Part shown: piece after piece, positions 50,780 to 58,014 of the stretch
Layout of the letters: the number at the start of each line of letters is the position of its first letter
Position numbering within the stretch: position 1 is the stretch's first letter
Assembly (NCBI GenBank): GCA_965203535.1
Contig: OZ241897.1
Span: 3,968,001-4,032,000 of the forward strand
DNA: 64,000 nucleotides
Reading direction: 5' to 3'
DNA from: JAJDTT01 sp022827025
Lineage (GTDB): Bacteria; Acidobacteriota; UBA6911; RPQK01; JAJDTT01
Notes under the pieces: model-generated
Databases searched by the model: none
The model's input: only the letters and a program-made list of their open reading frames with translations
What the model was told of the DNA's origin: nothing
Made by a program: the position numbers and the translations under genes

Positions 50780-52582
50780 ATGGCCGGACAGAGCATTATG
50801 AAGACCATCCACCGGGATGGAACCGTTCATGAGGTCTTCGATCCCGACGAGGCCCTGGAAACCCTGCGCCATTCCACGTCTCACCTGATGGCCCTGGCGG
50901 TCAGCCACCTCTTCCCGGAAGTGAGTCTGGGCATCGGTCCTCCCACCGGCGAAGGCTTCTACTACGATTTCCAGATGCCTCATCGGCTGACGGAGGTCGA
51001 TCTGCCCCGAATCGAAGCCAAGATGAAAGAGCTCAAGGCAGAGAATCTGGTTTTCGAGCCGTCCATTCTGGAGCAGTCCGAAGCGCTGGAATTCTTTCGC
51101 AGTCATGGCGAGGAGTTGAAGACCGAGTTGATCGAAGAACGGAAAGGAGAGGTGCTCTCTTCCTATCGCCTGGGAGACCTGGTGGATTTCTGCACCGGGC
51201 CGCACGTGCTCTCCACGGCTCAGCTCGGCTCGTTCCGGCTGCTTTCCATTGCCGGTTCCTACTGGAGGGGCGACGAACACCGGGAACAGCTGCAAAGGAT
51301 ATACGGAACGGCGTTTTTCTCGTCCCGGGAACTGGATGACTACCTGAAGCGCCTGGAGAACGCCGGGAACCGCGACCATCGGAAACTGGGCCGGGAGTTG
51401 GATCTCTACTCGGTTCCGGAGGGCGTCGCTCCAGGTCTCATTTTCTGGCATCCGAAGGGAGCCAAGGTCCGCGAGAAGATCGAGGAGTTCCTGCGCGAAG
51501 AGCATGAAAAGCGCGGTTACGAGTTCGTATACACGCCCCATATCGCCAAGTCCGACCTCTGGAAGACGTCCGGCCACTACGAGTTTTTCCTGGAGAACAT
51601 GTACACGTTGCCCGTGGACGACGAAGAGTACGTGCTCAAGCCCATGAACTGTCCCGGACACATCCTCATCTACCAGTCGAGGAAACGCAGTTACCGCGAA
51701 CTGCCCATCCGTCTCGCCGAATTCGGTACGGTCTACCGGTACGAGAAGTCGGGAACGCTCCACGGGATGCTTCGCGTTCGGGGATTCACCCAGGACGACG
51801 CGCATATCTTCTGCCGCCCGGACCAGGTTTTTTCGGAAGTGGTTGCCACCTTGGACCTTGCCGAGCATCTTCTCAGCACATTCGGCTTTCAGGGGCACGA
51901 GATCATGTTGGCCGTCTGGGACTCGGAACACACCGAGCACTACGCCGGAAAACGTGAAGATTGGGAGAGGGCCGAGTCGGTTCTGATCCAGGCGTTGGAG
52001 GAAAAGGGTTGGCCGTACCGCCGCCAGGAGGGCGAGGCTGCTTTCTACGGTCCCAAGATCGACATCAGTCTGATCGATGCTCTGGGGCGAACCTGGCAGG
52101 TCACCACGTTGCAGTTCGATTTCAACCTGCCGGCCCGTTTCAACATTACCTATGCCGATTCCGATTCCCGCGAACAGCACGTCATCATGTTGCATCGGGC
52201 TCTGCTGGGTTCCATGGAGCGGTTCATGGGGATTCTGGTCGAGCACTATGGAGGCGCGTTTCCACCCTGGCTGTCGCCGGTGCAGGCGTCGGTGGTCCCG
52301 GTGAGCGAACGGCACCATGAATACGCGGTCGAGGTCCGCGACCGGCTCCGGGAGGCAGGCTTGCGTGTCGAGGCGGACTTGAGAAACGAGAAGTTGGGGT
52401 ACAAGATCAGGAGCGCCCAGATGAACAAGGTGCCGTACATGCTCGTCGTGGGCGATCGAGAGGTGCAGGGCCGTACCGTGTCGGTGCGAGATCGCCGTCG
52501 GGGCAATCAGGGGGCGTGCCCGCTGGGCGATTTTTCCCGGATGCTGGGTCGACAGGTGGCGCAAAGATCGCTGGACGTCTGA
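50780..52582 (+). CDS. thrS: Threonyl-tRNA synthetase lacking most of the TGS domain
   Basis: A 600-aa enzyme that charges tRNA-Thr. The editing (SAD) domain starts near residue 30 with LRHSTSHLMAL (HSxxH) and continues to VDFCTGPHV. The class II core has VYTPHIAKSDLWKTSGHYEF, MNCPGHILIY, RVRGFTQDDAHIFC and GRTWQVTTLQFDFNLP. The anticodon-binding domain is at the end (VPVSERHHEYAVEVRD, KVPYMLVVGDREVQ). The usual N-terminal TGS domain of about 60 residues is reduced to TIHRDGTVHEVFDPDEAL, fused straight to the editing domain. Starts at 50780 or 50798 are possible; neither has a clear ribosome binding site. It heads the operon with infC, rpmI, rplT, pheS and pheT. Confidence 0.92.
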   Translation: MAGQSIMKTIHRDGTVHEVFDPDEALETLRHSTSHLMALAVSHLFPEVSLGIGPPTGEGFYYDFQMPHRLTEVDLPRIEAKMKELKAENLVFEPSILEQSEALEFFRSHGEELKTELIEERKGEVLSSYRLGDLVDFCTGPHVLSTAQLGSFRLLSIAGSYWRGDEHREQLQRIYGTAFFSSRELDDYLKRLENAGNRDHRKLGRELDLYSVPEGVAPGLIFWHPKGAKVREKIEEFLREEHEKRGYEFVYTPHIAKSDLWKTSGHYEFFLENMYTLPVDDEEYVLKPMNCPGHILIYQSRKRSYRELPIRLAEFGTVYRYEKSGTLHGMLRVRGFTQDDAHIFCRPDQVFSEVVATLDLAEHLLSTFGFQGHEIMLAVWDSEHTEHYAGKREDWERAESVLIQALEEKGWPYRRQEGEAAFYGPKIDISLIDALGRTWQVTTLQFDFNLPARFNITYADSDSREQHVIMLHRALLGSMERFMGILVEHYGGAFPPWLSPVQASVVPVSERHHEYAVEVRDRLREAGLRVEADLRNEKLGYKIRSAQMNKVPYMLVVGDREVQGRTVSVRDRRRGNQGACPLGDFSRMLGRQVAQRSLDV

Positions 52583-52615
52583 CCGTTATCTAAGGCATTC
52601 TGATCATTTGTCCCC

Positions 52616-53170
52616 GTGGGTTCAAAGTTGATTCGAAGAAGAAGAGGAGTCGATTCTATTCAGAGAGCACGAGTCAATCATCGGATAAGAGCCAGGGAAA
52701 TTCGGGTCATCGACGAGAATGGGAGCCAGTTGGGCATCATGGCTCCGCCCGAGGCAAGGCGGCTGGCTCAGGAGAGGGCCCTCGACCTGGTCGAGGTCGC
52801 TCCCACCGCCAGGCCTCCGGTTTGTCGAATCATGGACTACGGGAAGTACCTGTACCAGCAACGAAAGAAGGCTCAGGAGGCGCGAAAGCACCAGAAGGTC
52901 ATTCAGGTCAAGGAAGTCAAGTTCCGGCCCAAGATCGACCAGCATGACTATGAGTTCAAAAAGAAACACATTCTGCGTTTCTTGAAGGACGAAAACAGGG
53001 TCAAGGCCACGGTCATCTTCAGGGGCCGGGAGATCACTCACTCGGAACTGGGTGAGGAGATCTTGAACCAGCTCCGTGGCGAGCTGACCGAGGTGGCGGA
53101 CGTCGAGCGGCGACCCCGGTTGGAGGGCCACACCATGACCATGATTCTGGTGCCCAGAAAACAGCCCTGA
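52616..53170 (+). CDS. infC: Translation initiation factor IF-3
   Basis: IF-3 binds the 30S subunit and proofreads the start codon. The protein is 184 aa at most. The N-domain has VNHRIRAREIRVIDENGSQL, GIMAPPEARRLAQERALDLV, and PPVCRIMDYGKYLY. The C-domain has KEVKFRPKIDQHDYEFK, RFLKDENRVKATVIFRGREI and MTMILVPR. The start is ambiguous: GTG at 52616, TTG at 52628 or ATT at 52631 are in frame, and no ribosome binding site decides. infC commonly uses the rare AUU codon for autoregulation, so ATT deserves attention. No ATG exists before the conserved domain. Confidence 0.93.
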   Translation: MGSKLIRRRRGVDSIQRARVNHRIRAREIRVIDENGSQLGIMAPPEARRLAQERALDLVEVAPTARPPVCRIMDYGKYLYQQRKKAQEARKHQKVIQVKEVKFRPKIDQHDYEFKKKHILRFLKDENRVKATVIFRGREITHSELGEEILNQLRGELTEVADVERRPRLEGHTMTMILVPRKQP

Positions 53171-53224
53171 ATCCACTCGGATTTCCGCTTCGGACCCGGT
53201 TTCTTCAACGGCCGGGCGCGATTC

Positions 53225-53267
53225 TACGCTTTCGCGGCAGATTGATTTCTGCCGCGCAGGCTCTGGG
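53225..53267. repeat. Family B repeat, single arm, between infC and rpmI
   Basis: TACGCTTTCGCGGCAGATTG, then ATTTCTGCCGCGCAGGCTCTGG, matches the right arm of the element at 55002-55085 with a few changes. The other arm is missing. It can itself pair internally through CGCGGCAGA with TCTGCCGCG. Confidence 0.75.
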
Positions 53268-53309
53268 GCTGAGCACGAGCGATCCGGGTACAAAGCGAGG
53301 AAAACGGCG

Positions 53310-53501
53310 ATGCGATTGAAGACCAAGCGCGCGGCAGCCAAGCGATTCAAGATCACGGGGTCGGGAAAGATCCGCCGCCGGCACAGCCACCACAGCCATA
53401 TCCTGACCAAGAAGAATCGCAAGCGGAAGCGGAAATTGAAGGACTGGGCCGGCCTGTCCTCTGCTGACAAGAGGCGGGTGCGGAAGATGCTGCATATTTA
53501 G
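53310..53501 (+). CDS. rpmI: 50S ribosomal protein L35
   Basis: A 63-aa basic protein of normal size. RLKTKRAAAKRFKITGSGKI, then RRRHSHHSHILTKKNRKRKR and the conserved DKRRVRKML end match L35. GAGGAAAACGGCG precedes the ATG. It stands between infC and rplT in the universal infC-rpmI-rplT order; the infC-rpmI gap of 139 bp is widened by a family B repeat arm. Confidence 0.97.
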   Translation: MRLKTKRAAAKRFKITGSGKIRRRHSHHSHILTKKNRKRKRKLKDWAGLSSADKRRVRKMLHI

Positions 53502-53537
53502 CAGCCGCGGGGTCCTGCGGATGCTGGAGGTTCCATC

Positions 53538-53894
53538 ATGTCGAGGGTGAAGAGAGGCGTTAAGCGAAAGCGGAGACGCAAGAAGATTCTGCGCCTGGCC
53601 AAGGGTTACTGGGGCGCCAAGGGCCGGCTGCACCGGGCAGCGAAGGAACAGGTAAATCGTTCTCTGGCCTACTCCTATCGGGACCGGCGGCAGAAGAAGC
53701 GGAACTTCCGCAGGCTCTGGATCATCCGGGTCAACGCGGCCGCGCGCCAGCACAGCCTTTCCTACAGCCAGTTCATGCACGGCCTGAAGAAAGCGGGTTT
53801 GGATCTGAGTCGCAAGATGCTGGCTGATCTGGCCGTCAGAGATCCAAAGGCCTTCGGCAAGATCGCCGACATGGCGCGGAGTGCCTTGCGCTAG
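53538..53894 (+). CDS. rplT: 50S ribosomal protein L20
   Basis: A 118-aa protein. SRVKRGVKRKRRRKKILRLA, KGYWGAKGRLHRAAKEQV, YRDRRQKKRNFRRLWIIRVN and AARQHSLSYSQFMHGLKKAG are the L20 signature blocks, and LADLAVRDPKAFGKIADMA ends it. In other bacteria L20 binds its own leader and represses the infC-rpmI-rplT operon. GGAGG lies before ATG 53538. Complete and normal. Confidence 0.97.
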   Translation: MSRVKRGVKRKRRRKKILRLAKGYWGAKGRLHRAAKEQVNRSLAYSYRDRRQKKRNFRRLWIIRVNAAARQHSLSYSQFMHGLKKAGLDLSRKMLADLAVRDPKAFGKIADMARSALR

Positions 53895-53952
53895 ACAGGC
53901 GTTCGCCCCGGATTCTCAACCTTCCCCGAATTCCATCCCTGGATCAGAGTCG

Positions 53953-54981
53953 ATGAAGCCGGAAGATCCGACTCATCTCTGGCAGAGCTTTCAGGCTGAA
54001 TTGCGGGATGTCTCATCCCAAGCGGCTCTCACCCGGCTCCGGGACCGCTATCTCAGCCGTCAAAGAGGCCTGCTGACGCTCCAGTTGAGGGGTCTGGGAC
54101 GACTCGCTCCCCAGGAACGGCCCCGGGTGGGCAAGAGCCTGAACCAGATCAAGGGCCGGATCGAATCGGCCCTGGCCGAGCGAGGCCGGGCACTCGAGGC
54201 CGAACAGCGCCGGGCCCAGCTCGAATCGGAACGTCTGGATATCACTCTCCCGGGCTATCTTCCCCCTCAGGGCCGGCCTCATCCGCTGACACGGGTGCGG
54301 CGCGAGATGGAGGAGATCGCCGTGCGAATGGGATTCTCCGTCCTTTCGGGACCGGAGCTGGAACTGGATCACTACAATTTCGAAGCGCTCAACATGCCCA
54401 AGGAGCATCCTGCCCGGGACACGCAGGATACGCTCTACATCACCGAGAACCTGCTGCTGAGGACCCATACCTCCCCGGTCCAGATCCGGACCATGGAACG
54501 CCAGCAGCCCCCCATCCGCATGGTGGTTCCCGGCCGCGTCTACCGCCGGGACACCGTGGACGCCACTCACAGCCCCATGTTTCACCAGATGGAAGGCCTG
54601 GTCGTGGACGAGGGGATCACCTTCGGAGACCTGAAGGGCACTCTGGAAGTCTTCTTGAGAGAGCTGTTCTCCCGTGACCTGAAGGTGAGGTTCCGGCCCA
54701 GCTACTTTCCCTTCGTCGAGCCCGGAGCCGAGGTGGACATCGAATGCATCTTCTGCTCATCGCGGGTGGGGTGCGGAGTCTGCAAACGCACCGGATGGAT
54801 CGAGATCATGGGCGCGGGCATGGTCCATCCCCGGGTGTTTTCCATGGTGGGATACGACGCCGAGCGCTATACCGGATTCGCTTGGGGAATGGGAATCGAT
54901 CGCATTGCCATCCTCAAGTATCGCGTCAGCGACCTGCGGCTCTTTTTCGACAATGACCTGAGATTTCTCCGGCAGTTCTGA
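53953..54981 (+). CDS. pheS: Phenylalanyl-tRNA synthetase alpha subunit
   Basis: A 342-aa class II subunit carrying the aminoacylation site. The N-terminal coiled coil (LTRLRDRYLSRQRGLLTLQL) is followed by PLTRVRREMEEIAVRMGF, LELDHYNFEALNMPKEHPAR, PIRMVVPGRVYRRDTVDATH, SPMFHQMEGLVVDEG and the motif III region FAWGMGIDRIAILKY. CIFCSSRVGCGVCKRTGWIE is a regular insertion. ATG 53953 starts the helical domain at the expected place. The gap to pheT (115 bp) contains an 84-bp family B repeat. Confidence 0.96.
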   Translation: MKPEDPTHLWQSFQAELRDVSSQAALTRLRDRYLSRQRGLLTLQLRGLGRLAPQERPRVGKSLNQIKGRIESALAERGRALEAEQRRAQLESERLDITLPGYLPPQGRPHPLTRVRREMEEIAVRMGFSVLSGPELELDHYNFEALNMPKEHPARDTQDTLYITENLLLRTHTSPVQIRTMERQQPPIRMVVPGRVYRRDTVDATHSPMFHQMEGLVVDEGITFGDLKGTLEVFLRELFSRDLKVRFRPSYFPFVEPGAEVDIECIFCSSRVGCGVCKRTGWIEIMGAGMVHPRVFSMVGYDAERYTGFAWGMGIDRIAILKYRVSDLRLFFDNDLRFLRQF

Positions 54982-55001
54982 CCCGGCCCCGCCGTGTTGG
55001 G

Positions 55002-55085
55002 CCAGGAGTCTGCGCGGTAGAAATGATCGTAGCGACAAAGTTACGCTTTCGCAGTAGATTAATTTTCTGCCGCGCAGGCTCCTGG
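55002..55085. repeat. Family B inverted-repeat element, short copy (84 bp) between pheS and pheT
   Basis: It starts CCAGGAGTCTGCGCGGTAGA, then AATGATCGTAGCG, and ends TACGCTTTCGCAGTAGATTA, then ATTTTCTGCCGCGCAGGCTC, CTGG. The first 22 bases of each end are complementary with few mismatches. Compared with 41349-41514 it is inverted and lacks the unique core. It ends 11 bp before the pheT ATG, so it would fold in the operon mRNA just ahead of pheT. Confidence 0.85.
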
Positions 55086-55096
55086 ACAGTGATGTC

Positions 55097-57151
55097 ATGA
55101 AGATCGGATGGAATTGGCTGCAGGACTACCTGGACCTCCAGGGAATGGATTCGGATCGGCTCTCCGAAGCTCTGGGCATGCTGGGTTTCCCCGTGGAGTC
55201 CGAGGAGGAGACCGGCGACGGCCGGGTCCTGGAGCTGGAAGTGACGACGAACCGGCCTGATTGCCTGAATCACCTGGGCGTCGCGCGGGAGGTCTCGGCC
55301 AGATTCGGACTGGAACTCAGGATCCCCGACCTTTCGGAGCCGTCCGGGAGAGCGGTCTCAAGGCCGCGGGCGCAGGTCTCGATCGAGGCGCCGGACCTGT
55401 GCCCAAGGTACGCGGCCCGGGTCATGTCGGGCGTGAAGATCGGACCCTCCCCCGATTGGCTCAAGAGGCGGATCGAGTCGGTGGGGCAAAGGCCCGTCAA
55501 CAACGTCGTCGACGTCACGAATTTCGTCCTCTACGAGTTGGGCCAGCCCCTGCACGGCTTCGACCTGGACCGATTGGGCGAACGGAGAATCGTCGTCCGC
55601 AGAGCGGCGAAAGGGGAGCCGCTGACCACGTTGGACGGCGTGGACAGGCGCCTCGACCCGTCCATGCTGGTCATCGCCGATGCCACTCGAGCCGTGGCGC
55701 TGGCCGGCATCATGGGAGGGATGGAAACGGAGATTTCCGGCGCGACCAGCAATCTGCTTCTGGAGAGCGCCTACTTCGAGCCGATGTGCGTCCGGCGTAC
55801 CGCCAAGCGGTTGGGAATGCGGACCGACGCCTCCTACCGTTTCGAGCGCGGCGCGGATCCGGACATGGCGCCCAAGGCCTTGAACCGGGCCTGCCGGATG
55901 ATCCGGGAGATTGCCGGAGGCGCCTGCGAGGGTCCGGTGATCGACGAGTTCCCCCGGCCCATTCCCGCCCGGGAGATCCGGCTTCGAAGCTGCCGGTTGA
56001 CCCAGGTGCTGGGGGTCTCTGCGGATCCGGATTTCATCGAAGAGGTGCTGGGCCGCCTGGGTTTCGAACTGGAGCCACAGGGTGACGGCTCCTGGAGGAT
56101 TCGTGTTCCCAGCTTCCGGGGGGACGTGGCCCTCGAGGACGATCTGGTGGAGGAGGTTGCACGCGAATATGGCTACGATCGGCTTCCGACCACCTATCCC
56201 GCCGCCGCGACGGCCGGCAGGTTCTCCGAGTCGGAAGGACATAAGAGGCGGATGTCGTCCTCACTGGAGTCCTGTGGATTCTACGAGGCCATGAACTACG
56301 CCTTCACCAATCCGGGCAGGGAGGAGATCTTCCTCGGCCGGCGGACGCCGCTGGTTCCCATCGCCAACCCGCTTTCCGGGGATCACACGCATCTGAGAAG
56401 CACGATCCTTCCGGGTTTGGCGGAATCGATTCGGCACAATCTGAATTTCGGCAACCGGAGCGTCCGTCTCTTCGAGACCGGGAAGGTCTTCTTTCAGAGA
56501 GGCGAGGATCCCGAGCAGGCGCAGGAGGCACCCTATCTGGGGCTGGCGGCCACCGGGTCGGCCCATGGTCCGTTTTGGAGCGGCGCTTCGGAGCCTTTCG
56601 GATTTCATCACCTGAAAGGGGTCCTTCAACTGCTGTTCCGGAAATTCGGATTCGAGGTCGAATACCGCGCGGTTGCCGGGCTGCCGTTTCTTCATCCCGG
56701 GATCGCCGCGGAGATCGTGCGGGACGAACGCCGCGTCGGCCTCTTGGGAAAACTTCACCCCCGGCTCCATGCACACTACAAATTTTCTCAGGACGTACTG
56801 GTGGCGGAGCTTCGGTTGGACGAGTTGTACGGCCGGGACCTGCAGGACCCGGCGTATGAGGTTTTGTCGCGGTTTCCGTCGGTGGAGCACGACTTTTCGT
56901 TTCTCGTTGACAAGAGTGTGAGTTTCGCTAAACTGATAAATGCCATTCGGGGCCTGAGCATTCCGGAGCTTCGGGATATCAGGCTCATTGATCTCTATCG
57001 CGGCTCGAGTGTCCCCAAAGATAAGGTTGGCTTGACTCTGCGTCTGACCTTTGCCGATGTGGAGAGGACGCTGACTCTGCCTGAGGTCAAGCACCTTAGT
57101 GAACGGGTTTTTTCCTTTATGCGCCAGGAATTGGGCGCGGAAGGGCGGTAG
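55097..57151 (+). CDS. pheT: Phenylalanyl-tRNA synthetase beta subunit, short form without EMAP-type domain
   Basis: A 684-aa subunit with the editing site and tRNA contacts. The start KIGWNWLQDYLDL and LGMLGFPVESEEE leads directly to LELEVTTNRPDCLNHLGVAREV. In the usual 790-800-aa form about 110 residues of an OB-fold (EMAP-II-like) lie between them, so that domain is absent here. B3/B4 editing blocks (RPVNNVVDVTNFVLYELGQP, LHGFDL), the B5 block (LEDDLVEEVAREYGYDRL) and the ferredoxin-like FDX-ACB end (YEVLSRFPSVEHDFSFLVDK) are present. Confidence 0.94.
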   Translation: MKIGWNWLQDYLDLQGMDSDRLSEALGMLGFPVESEEETGDGRVLELEVTTNRPDCLNHLGVAREVSARFGLELRIPDLSEPSGRAVSRPRAQVSIEAPDLCPRYAARVMSGVKIGPSPDWLKRRIESVGQRPVNNVVDVTNFVLYELGQPLHGFDLDRLGERRIVVRRAAKGEPLTTLDGVDRRLDPSMLVIADATRAVALAGIMGGMETEISGATSNLLLESAYFEPMCVRRTAKRLGMRTDASYRFERGADPDMAPKALNRACRMIREIAGGACEGPVIDEFPRPIPAREIRLRSCRLTQVLGVSADPDFIEEVLGRLGFELEPQGDGSWRIRVPSFRGDVALEDDLVEEVAREYGYDRLPTTYPAAATAGRFSESEGHKRRMSSSLESCGFYEAMNYAFTNPGREEIFLGRRTPLVPIANPLSGDHTHLRSTILPGLAESIRHNLNFGNRSVRLFETGKVFFQRGEDPEQAQEAPYLGLAATGSAHGPFWSGASEPFGFHHLKGVLQLLFRKFGFEVEYRAVAGLPFLHPGIAAEIVRDERRVGLLGKLHPRLHAHYKFSQDVLVAELRLDELYGRDLQDPAYEVLSRFPSVEHDFSFLVDKSVSFAKLINAIRGLSIPELRDIRLIDLYRGSSVPKDKVGLTLRLTFADVERTLTLPEVKHLSERVFSFMRQELGAEGR

Positions 57152-57174
57152 CGGCGAGTTCTGGAGCCGGACAC

Positions 57175-57432
57175 GTGGACGTTGACCAGGCTTGGCGGGA
57201 CCTGGAAGTCTCAGCCGGTGAGGTGGTGAGACTTCTGGTGCGCCTGCGGAATGAGAATGCTCTGCTCCAGGAAAAAATCGATCAGCTAAACCGAGAATTG
57301 GAGGAGCTGGGTAGAGACAACCAGATCAAGACTGGGGCGGTGGAGCGGTTGCGAAGCGACGTGAAATCGCGAGTGGAAAGCATTATGGAAAAGGTGTCCA
57401 CACTGGAGCAGCATCACCCGTACGGGTTGTAG
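57175..57432 (+). CDS. ZapB-like coiled-coil protein
   Basis: An 85-aa protein that is almost wholly a coiled coil: VVRLLVRLRNENALLQEKID, QLNRELEELGRDNQ and VKSRVESIMEKVSTLEQ, ending HPYGL. Small coiled-coil proteins directly before zapA are common and thought to act with ZapA at the FtsZ ring. The start is GTG 57175; no better codon precedes the coil. It lies 24 bp after pheT and 20 bp before zapA, so it is co-transcribed with both. Confidence 0.8.
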   Translation: MDVDQAWRDLEVSAGEVVRLLVRLRNENALLQEKIDQLNRELEELGRDNQIKTGAVERLRSDVKSRVESIMEKVSTLEQHHPYGL

Positions 57433-57451
57433 GCGAGGCCTGACAGCCGAC

Positions 57452-57754
57452 ATGGATCAGAGCGTCACGGTCAAGATATTTCATCGTACGTATCGTCTTC
57501 GGAGCCAGGGTGATGCCGAACACGTCCGGGACCTGGCAGACTACGTGGACCGCCACATGGTCCGGATCTCCGACCGGACGCCGACGGTAGACACGCTCAG
57601 GGTCGCCATTTTAGCCGCATTGAGCATTGCCGACGAATGCCTGTCCGCCAGAAGGCGGCTGGAAAGAGCTGAAGCGAGGGTCTGCCGCAAGAGCGGAGAA
57701 TTGAATGAGCTCTTGAGGTCCGTGCTGAGTCCCGAGGGCTCCGAACGGACCTGA
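57452..57754 (+). CDS. zapA: Cell division protein ZapA
   Basis: A 100-aa protein. SVTVKIFHRTYRLRSQGDAE, then HVRDLADYVDRHMVRISDR form the globular ZapA domain, and DTLRVAILAALSIADECLSA plus RRRLERAEAR the C-terminal coiled coil. ZapA cross-links FtsZ filaments at midcell. The gene order zapA followed by 6S RNA and then rny is seen in other bacteria and supports both neighbours' identification. Confidence 0.9.
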   Translation: MDQSVTVKIFHRTYRLRSQGDAEHVRDLADYVDRHMVRISDRTPTVDTLRVAILAALSIADECLSARRRLERAEARVCRKSGELNELLRSVLSPEGSERT

Positions 57755-57773
57755 GTGGACATGAATGGTAGCC

Positions 57774-57948
57774 GGCCCCTGCGATGTGCGTGATGGTTTG
57801 TGAGATTTGAGTCAACACCTATGAATCGGGAGCCTGAGTCCGGACGTCATGAGTTTCACCGGCATCGGTGAAGCCGGAGGCCGACGGCAGGGCACCCACC
57901 TGTTTTCGACAGGTTCAATCTCACGTTCCACACGGCAGAGCGGGGGTG
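57774..57948 (+). ncRNA. ssrS: 6S RNA (RNA polymerase regulator)
   Basis: The ~175-nt intergenic sequence after zapA fits 6S RNA. Terminal pairing joins CCCCTGC (57776-57782) with GCAGAGCGGGG (57935-57945). The 5' half carries GATTTGAGTCAACACCTATG and GGGAGCCTGAGTC. The 3' half has the strongly conserved GGCAGGGCACCCACCTG and GGTTCAATCTCACGTTCC. The location, directly downstream of zapA, is the classical one. 6S RNA mimics an open promoter and inhibits sigma70-RNA polymerase. The hairpin GCGGGGG/CGCCCCGC just after it (57940-57962) may be the terminator. Ends are approximate. Confidence 0.83.
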
Positions 57949-58014
57949 ACTTACCGCCCCGCATCGTCCCTTCCCGTATCGGTTGCTCGCCCCGCTCCCT
58001 GAGGAGCGCATGAC

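Noticed and set aside
57888..57905. GGCAGGGCACCCACCTG as another copy of the GGGCACCCAC repeat family
   Set aside because: The resemblance to the MITE-like ends at 16404 and 20468 is limited to GGGCACCCAC. The surroundings match conserved 6S RNA sequence and lack the AAGGGG partner arm.
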